Below are positions 24,245 to 31,154 of a stretch of DNA of 31,717 nucleotides, in pieces. The position numbers were made by a program, and so were the translations under genes. This DNA comes from an uncultured Kiritimatiellota bacterium (lineage in GTDB: Bacteria; Verrucomicrobiota; Kiritimatiellia; RFP12; UBA1067): contig CAKUGW010000023.1 of the NCBI GenBank assembly GCA_934654805.1, positions 1 through 31,717 on the forward strand, given 5' to 3'. The stretch's first letter is position 1; each line of letters opens with the position of its first letter. The notes beneath the pieces are model-generated. The model saw only the letters and a list, made by a program, of their open reading frames with translations. It made no database searches and was not told the DNA's origin.

Positions 24245-24777
24245 TGAAAGTGGCATTGCGTAAGTTTCTACAGGTGTTTGCGAAAGCCTCTTGCGTGTTG
24301 TTTGCATGTCTTGTGGCGTTAGAAGCGTATATTTTCTGTTCCTTTACCTTTTGTCGAATGGAATGGATTTTTGAGGGCGAGGGATGTGGAATCTGCCATG
24401 TTGTGAGAGGAGATGATGACTTGGATGATTTGCATTTTAGGTTTGATGATTATTCCTCGACTAATGGTGTTTATACGTTTCAGGCTTCTCTTCGGCATGT
24501 CGAATTAGAGGATGTTTTGTCTGCGACCATTTGTGTTGAGAAGAAGGGCAGGGGTTCATATCCTATGTGCCAAGCAAAGATTGCTTTGGATACGAAACAA
24601 GCAGGAGGTGGGGTTGCCTTTAGCGCAAGGCTTCCTGTTGGATTTGCGCCTAAAGAGACTGAAGAGACATTGAACATCGAAGTGTCCTTTTCTGTCGTGA
24701 ATGCTTGTGAGGAGGTGGTGAAAACTTTTCGCATGGAGTTTAAGCCTGAATTGGTTCGACATTTTAAATCCGTATAG
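24244..24777 (+). CDS. Anchored or secreted protein, candidate orphan immunity gene
   Basis: 177 residues from ATG 24,244. A basic start and one hydrophobic segment (residues ~12-36) predict an N-terminal anchor or signal, followed by a mainly beta soluble domain with several Cys. AT-rich. It begins over the stop of a decayed frame that may have been its toxin. The end (KTFRMEFKPELV) vaguely resembles the end of the following protein (LRLVKPKLAV), hinting at a shared fold; I cannot confirm this by eye. Confidence 0.5.
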   Translation: MKVALRKFLQVFAKASCVLFACLVALEAYIFCSFTFCRMEWIFEGEGCGICHVVRGDDDLDDLHFRFDDYSSTNGVYTFQASLRHVELEDVLSATICVEKKGRGSYPMCQAKIALDTKQAGGGVAFSARLPVGFAPKETEETLNIEVSFSVVNACEEVVKTFRMEFKPELVRHFKSV

Positions 24778-24857
24778 AAAAGGTTGCCGTGAGACATGTT
24801 TTTCATTTGCGATTGAGTTGTGCCGATGACGCGCTCCACTGTCGAAATAAGAAGACT

Positions 24858-25433
24858 ATGCGCTTGATTAGGTGTCTATTGTTTTGTTTCTTTGCGTTGC
24901 TTGATTGCAAAACGCCAGTTCAAGCTGCTCCATTGTGCAATGTGATGGCACAGCTTTCAGAGTTGGCAAAATGGCTCTTTGTGACGGGACGAGAATTTGA
25001 AAGCTATGACTTTACGCCTTCTGAGTTCTCATTTGGAAGTACGGGCATTGTGTATCGGGCGAGGTTCAGGCCGCAACATGCTTTGCCTCATATGGTTTGG
25101 GTGACATACCCAAAAGATGGATGCGTCAGATGGAAGCGAGCTGAACAGGTGATAAAAGGGTTCTCGGCTCGGTTAGTAGTCAAGCATGGACAGACAAAAC
25201 TGGAAGTCCCATTTCATACAGGAATTCCGATCGTTTATCAGGATTTCTTGCCAGAAGGTATCTCGTTTTATGTTGGGCACACATTGTTCATTTTTCATGC
25301 CGGCGAATTTGACTGGCGTTATGATGATGAGATCGAATTGACTCTTGAGGTGCTGTCGCCTGTATCTCGAGAATCATATTTACGATTAGTGAAACCTAAA
25401 CTGGCAGTGTGCGAAATCCCCTATTTTGGATAA
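24858..25433 (+). CDS. Secreted protein of unknown function next to 24,244 gene
   Basis: 191 residues from ATG 24,858. I prefer this over GTG 24,789 because it puts a clean signal peptide at the N-terminus (MRLIRCLLFCFFALLDC, cleavage near PVQAA). The mature part is beta-rich with aromatic pairs (FHAGEFDWRYDDEIELTLEV). AT-rich and unknown. Probably a second accessory/immunity gene of the same lost module. A further 25-codon frame (25,468-25,542) between it and the next gene is too short to judge. Confidence 0.5.
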   Translation: MRLIRCLLFCFFALLDCKTPVQAAPLCNVMAQLSELAKWLFVTGREFESYDFTPSEFSFGSTGIVYRARFRPQHALPHMVWVTYPKDGCVRWKRAEQVIKGFSARLVVKHGQTKLEVPFHTGIPIVYQDFLPEGISFYVGHTLFIFHAGEFDWRYDDEIELTLEVLSPVSRESYLRLVKPKLAVCEIPYFG

Positions 25434-25538
25434 ATGATGTGTCCGAAAGAGGCTGGATGAGAAGCATATGGAATACTCAAATTCTCAATTGAGTTGGCTT
25501 GAGTCGCAGGACTCTCGCGTTCAGAATGGGGGAAAGAA

Positions 25539-26260
25539 ATGAAGATTCTTGTGACGGGCGTGGCAATTCTGATGTTGTTGTTCGCGGTCGTCTATTTTTG
25601 TCGGAGTCAAGGTTGCAAGCTGCAGAATGGAAATAGTCATTCGGTTGACGGACGACCGTACCTTGGCTCTGAGAAGTCGGGTGTTCCATCCAAACGGCTT
25701 ATGCCGCAATCTGTAGCCAACGCCGAAGAACAGGCGCAACTTGTGCGGCGGAGAAGAGCCTGCTGATGGACGACCTGCTGAACGAGGAGCCGATCCCGTC
25801 CGACTACGGACAGGTGATGGTCGGTCTCTTCCGCGACCGAGGCCAGGACGTCTACACGCGCGACTTCGCCGTCCAGCACATCGGCCTCTACGCCGAGGCC
25901 CTGCACCGGCGCGGCGCGTACGACCCGACCTCGCCGGAGGCTTCGCAACTGCGCAAGGCCCTTGACGCGGCGGCGGACGAGACGCGCACGATCGTCGCGG
26001 CGGCGGCGTTCCGCGCGCTGGACGACCTTGCGGCGTTCGATCCTCATGTCGATGCCCGGCGGCTGGACTCGCGCCTCGCCGCCTGTGCCGCTGACGCCTC
26101 GGCTTCGTCCGCCGCGCGCGTGATGGCGGTTCAGCTCTGCGGCGAGCGGAAGGCCCTCTCGTCCCGCGGCCTCCTGAAGCGCCTCGCGGACGATCCGAAG
26201 GAAAACGCCGTCGTGCGCAAGTCGGCTGCCCACGCCCTGTTGTCATTGGAGGGGCGATGA
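25539..26260 (+). pseudogene. HEAT-like protein, copy 4, split by a frameshift
   Basis: The first frame (25,539-25,766, 75 residues) has a signal/anchor helix (ILVTGVAILMLLFAVVYFC) and linker, and ends LVRRRRAC. The second (25,766-26,260, 164 residues) carries the helical repeats (DDLLNEEPIPSDYG, TRDFAVQHIGLYAEAL, AVQLCGERKAL, VVRKSAAHALLSLEG). They meet at TGATG. Compared with copy 2, 7 bp are missing at the GTGCGG before GCGGAGAAG, which breaks the frame. The second part could still be made by termination-reinitiation, but without an export signal. Its stop overlaps the next ATG (ATGA), so the following Rhs module may be translated through it. Confidence 0.65.
25745..25903 (+). repeat. 159-bp block identical to 23,388-23,546
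   Basis: Second copy; its left edge coincides with the frameshift junction of HEAT-like copy 4. Confidence 0.88.
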
Positions 26261-28020
26261 AGAAATCCATTCTTACTCCTCTACAGGGGGCTTGTGAATA
26301 CACGACCTACGCCTACGATGAGTGGAGTGCGCTCACGAACACGGTCTATTCGGACGGCACGCCGACCGTTTCGGTTCGGAACGACGCGCTCGGACGTCAG
26401 ATCGGGGCCCATGACGCGGCGGGCGTGACGACGTTCGCCTACGATGTCTACGGCGCAAACACGAACGAGACGATTGTCGGCGTCGCGGGCACCAACGTCC
26501 TTGAACGCTTCACCGACGCCTACGGACGCGACGTCGGCTACGCGCTCAACGGCGGGCGGCGCACTTCCATCTTCCGAGACACCGCGACAGGCCGCATCGC
26601 GGCAATGCGTGTGGCGGGCTGCACGAACGATTTCTCATGGACGTATCATCCCGGATGCGACCTGAAGCATACGCTCCGCTACCCGAACGGTGCGCTTGTC
26701 TCCTGGGAATACGAGCCGCGACGCGACCTGATGACGCTCGTCTCGAACGACGTCTACTCGTCTTTCCGCTACACGTATGACGCGGCGGGCAGGCGTGTCT
26801 CGAAGAACGACGAGCGCTATTTCTACAATGCGCGTGGCGAGCTGACTCTGGCGACGAACGTCGTCACGGGCACGGAGTTCGCTTACCGCTACGACGACAT
26901 CGGCAACCGGCTCTGGTCGCGCGAGTTCGGCACGAACTGCACGTATGTCGCGAACGGACTGAACCAGTACACGGGCATCGTGCGCGGCGGCGTTTCCGAG
27001 CGGGCGGCGTTTGACCTCGACGGCAACCAGACGAATGTCGTGACGGCCACGGGCGAGTGGGCGGTCGAGTACAACGGCGAGAACAGGCCCGTGCGCTGGA
27101 CGCGCACGTTGGACGGCGCGACGGTCCTGATGGCCTACGACCGCATGGGGCGGCGCGTCATGAAGGACGACGAGACGTTCGTCTACGACGGCTACCTGAA
27201 CGTCAGCCGGACGGTCTGGGACCCGACCGAGCCCGTTGCGACGAGGCCGCTCGTGTGGCTGGACGTGGGCAAGGATTCTTATTATTTCCACGACGGCAAC
27301 AAGAACGTTGTAGGTTTAGTGTCGGGCAATGGCCTTGAATGGAATTGCTCGACCTATGATTATGCTCCCTATGGAGCAAGCCTGTCGCTTGCAGACGCTA
27401 ATCCTTGGAGATTCAGTTCGGAATATCGTGATGCGATTTTGGAACTATCCTATTACAACTATCGTCATTATAACGGGATGGTTGGTCGATGGTTATCGCG
27501 AGATCGCAATGAAGAAAGAGGCGGCTTGAACCTTTTTGAGGCGGTTTCCAATGCTCCACACGAATTATGCGATTTCTTAGGACTAAAATGTGATAAATAT
27601 GGTAGTCCACGTGTTGTAGAAACAAAAATCGATCCTGGCGCATGGTCAGAGTGGAAAAAGGTGGTTGTATTTGTTGATGCAAGGGAGAGAGCTCTTTCTG
27701 ATCTGCCAATTCTTTTCCCTGATGGAGGTATCAATATATCAGCGGTAACATGCGATTGTGTATACAAAATTGTGGAGACGCGATCTAGAAATGTTGAGAT
27801 TAGGGAGAGGAAATTGCAGACTTATCGATGTGAGTTCAAGGAAAATTGCAATACAACTTCGCTGACATACGAAGAGGATTTGGGTTGGAGTAGCCGGACT
27901 GTGCAAGAAAATGATGCCAAAAGTGACAATGTCTCGTTTTCTGTTAGGCCATTTGGCGGTGGAATTGCAGGGAACCCTATAGATTGTTTCACACCATGTA
28001 GACTTGCTCCGCCAAGCTAA
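26257..28020 (+). CDS. N-truncated Rhs module with a third, unknown tip
   Basis: 587 residues from ATG 26,257, with GGAGGGG about 5 nt upstream. After 15 leader residues (MKKSILTPLQGACEY) it enters the Rhs core at the point equal to residue ~1100 of the main Rhs protein and follows it nearly word for word to YNYRHY. It then runs GRWLSRDRNEERGGLNLF and CDFLGL. The tip (~443-587, 145 residues, 7 Cys) reads KYGSPRVVETKIDP, VVVFVDARERALSDLP and so on; I recognise no family. It lacks a full signal peptide and the N-terminal two thirds of the shell, so export is unlikely. It fits a displaced rhs end serving as donor or as a private toxin/immunity store. The core is GC-rich and the tip AT-rich. Confidence 0.75.
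   Translation: MKKSILTPLQGACEYTTYAYDEWSALTNTVYSDGTPTVSVRNDALGRQIGAHDAAGVTTFAYDVYGANTNETIVGVAGTNVLERFTDAYGRDVGYALNGGRRTSIFRDTATGRIAAMRVAGCTNDFSWTYHPGCDLKHTLRYPNGALVSWEYEPRRDLMTLVSNDVYSSFRYTYDAAGRRVSKNDERYFYNARGELTLATNVVTGTEFAYRYDDIGNRLWSREFGTNCTYVANGLNQYTGIVRGGVSERAAFDLDGNQTNVVTATGEWAVEYNGENRPVRWTRTLDGATVLMAYDRMGRRVMKDDETFVYDGYLNVSRTVWDPTEPVATRPLVWLDVGKDSYYFHDGNKNVVGLVSGNGLEWNCSTYDYAPYGASLSLADANPWRFSSEYRDAILELSYYNYRHYNGMVGRWLSRDRNEERGGLNLFEAVSNAPHELCDFLGLKCDKYGSPRVVETKIDPGAWSEWKKVVVFVDARERALSDLPILFPDGGINISAVTCDCVYKIVETRSRNVEIRERKLQTYRCEFKENCNTTSLTYEEDLGWSSRTVQENDAKSDNVSFSVRPFGGGIAGNPIDCFTPCRLAPPS
26884..27385 (+). repeat. 502-bp block identical to 18,178-18,679
   Basis: Second copy of the perfect direct repeat, lying just before the divergent tip of the truncated Rhs module. 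Confidence 0.9.
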
Positions 28021-28051
28021 AGATTTTCCGAAAGTATTAGAAAGTGTTGCT

Positions 28052-28750
28052 ATGTTGAAATTTGCCATCAAACTAAAACAATGTGTTTTTTTCGCTGTAG
28101 TGTTGCCACAATCTCTTTGGCCTCAAAGTACGTCTTTTTCAGAGTGTTGGACGAATGAATCTTGTGCAATGCCTGAGAAAAATCTTCTTCATGCGTGGTA
28201 TTCCCCCCTTGACAAAAAGACCTATGGTTATGAAATTGATGATGATGATTGGAATGCTGTGAAAGGATTGTCACCTCTTTCAGAAAAGGCGGCAACGACA
28301 AATCTGTCAAGTTTAGTTCAAGATAGTGTTCTTGCGGCACATGCGAGATACATGAAAGATCAGCCATTGAATAGTCTTTCATTTTCTTCGATTGTTTTTG
28401 AAAAATTGGATTGTCGAGGGGCTGACGTTTGGTTATGTGGAGTCGGTATCGACGGATATTGTGAAAACAGGGAAACGATTGTTCCAAATTTAGTTACTGT
28501 ATTTTCTTTGCTAAATGGAAAAATTCTTAGTCCAGTTGTGACCCCGTTCACACAAGCCGTAGATTCAGAAAGACAAAGACTTGGTGCTTTAAAAATTGAT
28601 TGGCACATTTATGGATTGCTAATTATATGCGCGTGGGTAGTTGGATGTCTGACAGGAATGTTTGTGAAAAAGGTTTATGGAAAATTGGTTGAGCGAAGCC
28701 GTTCAAAAGTCAATTCTTCGGTTTCCTCTGTATCTGACTTAGAGTGTTAA
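28052..28750 (+). CDS. Candidate immunity/accessory protein 1 of tip 3
   Basis: 232 residues from ATG 28,052, 31 nt after the Rhs stop. It has a signal-like start (MLKFAIKLKQCVFFAVVL), a ~170-residue extracytoplasmic part, then a membrane helix near the C-terminus (WHIYGLLIICAWVVGCLTGMF) and a basic tail. AT-rich and of unknown family. A single-pass protein facing the periplasm directly after a toxin tip is a typical immunity candidate. An earlier start at 28,004 would overlap the Rhs end without a better ribosome site. Confidence 0.5.
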   Translation: MLKFAIKLKQCVFFAVVLPQSLWPQSTSFSECWTNESCAMPEKNLLHAWYSPLDKKTYGYEIDDDDWNAVKGLSPLSEKAATTNLSSLVQDSVLAAHARYMKDQPLNSLSFSSIVFEKLDCRGADVWLCGVGIDGYCENRETIVPNLVTVFSLLNGKILSPVVTPFTQAVDSERQRLGALKIDWHIYGLLIICAWVVGCLTGMFVKKVYGKLVERSRSKVNSSVSSVSDLEC

Positions 28751-28753
28751 TAG

Positions 28754-29380
28754 GTGGCTTGGATGGTTGCGAGATGGTTTTTCTGCAGTGTTGTTTTGAT
28801 TGCGACTTTTGCAGGGTCGCGTACAGAAGCCGCTTATTTTGGAAACGATGTCTTTGTCGGGAACTTATATGGAAATGAGCTGATAACGATTCCGAGAAAG
28901 ACAGCGCGTAAATTGGGTGGCAACATGATGCGCCGTTCCGTGATGATGACAAATTCCGTTTTGTCCTTCCTTTCCAAATGCAACTTTGAAGAACTTGCAC
29001 AACTTACCAATGGAACATTCCTTGTAAGTGCATTCTACCATCAGTTTGAGGTGAATGATGTCGCTGGGTGGGCCTTGTCCTTGAGCCTATTTAAAGCCAA
29101 GCCGACAGACCAGAGGCTTGTTCAGTTTGCGATTCTTCCAGACGGAACAATCGTCAAAAGTCGCTTGCCTCGTCAAGGTGAAGTGTATGTAATTAAGAAT
29201 GAGCCAATCGAAATTGATCAGAAAGATTTTGAAGGAATAATTCCTGCACAGCCAGGTATGCGGAAGAATGTGGTCGTGGACAATATTTGGAAGACAGGTG
29301 CAATGATTTCTTTGATGTGTGTAGCCCTTCTTGCTCTGTCCTTTAGGTATGGGAGAAGCATCATAAAGAGATTCGCATGA
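28754..29380 (+). CDS. Candidate immunity/accessory protein 2 of tip 3
   Basis: 208 residues from GTG 28,754 (ATG 28,763 possible), 3 nt after the previous stop. Signal peptide (ARWFFCSVVLIATFAGSRTEA), a soluble part, and a C-terminal membrane helix (TGAMISLMCVALLALSFRY) with a basic tail: the same layout as the gene before it, though I see no clear sequence similarity. AT-rich. Confidence 0.5.
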   Translation: MAWMVARWFFCSVVLIATFAGSRTEAAYFGNDVFVGNLYGNELITIPRKTARKLGGNMMRRSVMMTNSVLSFLSKCNFEELAQLTNGTFLVSAFYHQFEVNDVAGWALSLSLFKAKPTDQRLVQFAILPDGTIVKSRLPRQGEVYVIKNEPIEIDQKDFEGIIPAQPGMRKNVVVDNIWKTGAMISLMCVALLALSFRYGRSIIKRFA

Positions 29381-29396
29381 TATTTGAACGGAGAAA

Positions 29397-29633
29397 AATC
29401 GTATTGTTATGTCTCTTAATCCAGCAGCAAACACAGCCTTTGTTCGATCCGGAGATTGGAAGGGCCTTTCGGATTCTGACGTGGTTGTCGTTATCCCTTA
29501 TGAACCGACATATGATCAATGTCTGGCGTGGCTGTATTGCCTGTTGATTTCGCTGGCGATTACGGTCATTTCCTTTGCAGTGGTCAAGTTTGTGAAAAGG
29601 ATTCTCAGAAATCGCAAGAAAGTATCGCATGGA
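29397..29633 (+). repeat. ~236-bp block near-identical to 23,606-23,841
   Basis: Second copy, joined at its right edge to the start region of the WG-repeat gene. Confidence 0.85.
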
Positions 29634-29696
29634 AAAAGTCTCATCGAGTGTCGAATGGATTGGAAACGGGGGGATGAATTGCCATCGCAGATTTGA
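29409..29696 (+). CDS. Small single-helix membrane protein, copy 2
   Basis: 95 residues. The first 75 match the copy at 23,617 with about eight changes. The copy loses its stop at GGATAA and runs on into the region before the WG-repeat gene (GKSLIECRMDWKRGDELPSQ). The DNA match spans 29,397-29,633 and ends at that point, so the last 20 residues are junction readthrough. Probably a mobile or recombining fragment rather than a complete gene. Confidence 0.4.
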   Translation: MSLNPAANTAFVRSGDWKGLSDSDVVVVIPYEPTYDQCLAWLYCLLISLAITVISFAVVKFVKRILRNRKKVSHGKSLIECRMDWKRGDELPSQI

Positions 29697-30660
29697 ACGT
29701 ATGCTTTTGCCCTGTCAGCAAACGAAAGGCAAGTGGGGGTACATTGACCCCCAAGGCCGATGGAAGATCAGCCCGGTCTTCGATTATGCTGCGCCGTTTG
29801 TCGAAGAGGGTGTTGCCGCTGTCGTGTGGAGTCAAGGGAAAGGGTTGAGATCCTTGATCGACAGGGATGGGCGGTTCTTGTTTGAGCCGCGCCCCTTTGA
29901 AGAGCTGACCGCGCTGACGGGTACGCGCGCTTTGGCGCAAAACCCAAAGCCTGTCGTCATTGATTCGTGCGGTCATGAGGTCTGGTGTCCGGATTGTGAC
30001 GATCTTCAGGCGGCGGGATGCGGGTTGTTCGTCGAATGGTTTGATTCATGGCACCGAGGGCGGCTTGTGAGAGAGGGTGGCGTGTCCATCGTCAATGAAG
30101 AGTTTCGCGAGTTGGCGGTCTATGCCGAGAAAGGGTATTTGCTTGGACGGCGCGAAGACGGATATGTTCTGATGGATTTCAATTCAAATGTCCTGCATGC
30201 CTATTCGCCAGACTACGAGGCGATCGGGCCTTTTGATGAAAAGGGACTGGCGATTGTCACTGTGCGTGGGTTGCGAGGTGTCATGACAAAGGCTGAGGAC
30301 ATCATATTGCCTCCGATTTTTCGGGAAATCGATTTCTGCTTCGGAGGCGAGCATTTCTTTGTGTCATGTCGCACTGACGAGGCAGAAAACTTTAAGGTCT
30401 ATGATGTCCAATCAGGTGAGTTCCTGTGGGGGGATTTTGAATATACGGCGCCGGCAATCGACTTGGACCTGTTCTGGGGCTTTGCAAAAGGATCTTGGTC
30501 TCTCTATCGGACAGATGGCAGATGCCTCGCGCATGATGTCTGCACTGACTTGCGGATGGCCGTTGACGGAAAGTATCAAGGAGCCGTAGATGAGAACGGC
30601 CAGATGTTCTACGTCTTTTTCGCTGAGGGGTGCTTGGCGAGGATATTCCCTGCGGCTTGA
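29674..30660 (+). CDS. WG-repeat (beta-propeller-like) protein
   Basis: 328 residues from ATG 29,674 (ATG 29,629 is also in frame, but it falls within the duplicated block). WG-repeat text: GKWGYIDPQGRWKISPVF followed by PFVEEGVAAV, with further degenerate repeats such as GVSIVNEEFRELAVYAEKG and YVLMDFNSNVLHAY. No signal peptide, so likely cytoplasmic. WG-repeat proteins are widespread and of mostly unknown role, often found beside toxin genes. Composition is between the GC-rich and AT-rich parts. It may be immunity to a tip no longer present. Confidence 0.65.
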   Translation: MNCHRRFERMLLPCQQTKGKWGYIDPQGRWKISPVFDYAAPFVEEGVAAVVWSQGKGLRSLIDRDGRFLFEPRPFEELTALTGTRALAQNPKPVVIDSCGHEVWCPDCDDLQAAGCGLFVEWFDSWHRGRLVREGGVSIVNEEFRELAVYAEKGYLLGRREDGYVLMDFNSNVLHAYSPDYEAIGPFDEKGLAIVTVRGLRGVMTKAEDIILPPIFREIDFCFGGEHFFVSCRTDEAENFKVYDVQSGEFLWGDFEYTAPAIDLDLFWGFAKGSWSLYRTDGRCLAHDVCTDLRMAVDGKYQGAVDENGQMFYVFFAEGCLARIFPAA

Positions 30661-30685
30661 CAAAGAATAGCGGAAAAGGATTAAC

Positions 30686-31138
30686 ATGGAAATGACACTG
30701 GAGAATGCGATAGATCGTGTAAAGATTCTGTACATGGAACTTTCGCGAACGTTGAATGTTCCGAAGAAGGGATGTTGGATTCCACGCTCCATCGACGAGG
30801 CGCGTCTTGTCCTTCGAGAGTCATGGTCACTGTGCGATGCCCTGTGTGAACTGATTCGTCTGGCCGAACGAGAAAGCAAGGCCTGGTCAAGGGAAGTCGC
30901 GCAGGTCGTCGCGTATCCCGTCGGCTACCTGTTTATGGGCGTTGACGAGGTTGTCTATGCATGGTATCCCGAACTGGTGCCGGACGAGTTGAAGGACGAT
31001 GGAAAAGAGTATCGTTCGTCTTGCCAGGACAAGGAGCGGGGCGTGCAGCCGTGTGATTTGGAGGCCATCGAGCAGAAGATCAGGGAACTGCCGGACAAGA
31101 TTTGCCAGACTCTGGGAGGTAAGCAGTTTGTGCATTGA
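30686..31138 (+). CDS. Unknown helical soluble protein
   Basis: 150 residues with AAAAGGA ~5 nt before ATG 30,686. Mostly helical, with no signal or membrane segment (ENAIDRVKILYMELSRTL, EARLVLRESWSLCDALCELI) and several Cys. No family recognised. It lies between the WG-repeat gene and another HEAT-like gene, so it may belong to a toxin-immunity module whose toxin is missing. Confidence 0.5.
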   Translation: MEMTLENAIDRVKILYMELSRTLNVPKKGCWIPRSIDEARLVLRESWSLCDALCELIRLAERESKAWSREVAQVVAYPVGYLFMGVDEVVYAWYPELVPDELKDDGKEYRSSCQDKERGVQPCDLEAIEQKIRELPDKICQTLGGKQFVH

Positions 31139-31154
31139 CAGGATGACGAGCCTT

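Noticed and set aside
25468..25542. Short 24-codon frame and the CTCAATTGAG palindrome before the HEAT-like copy 4
   Set aside because: Too short, no ribosome binding site; a 10-bp palindrome in AT-rich DNA is not meaningful alone.
22918..26303. Two minus-strand frames (22,918-23,877 and 25,521-26,303) that share a block of text
   Set aside because: The shared text is just the complement of the 159-bp repeat; plus-strand HEAT-like frames explain it better.
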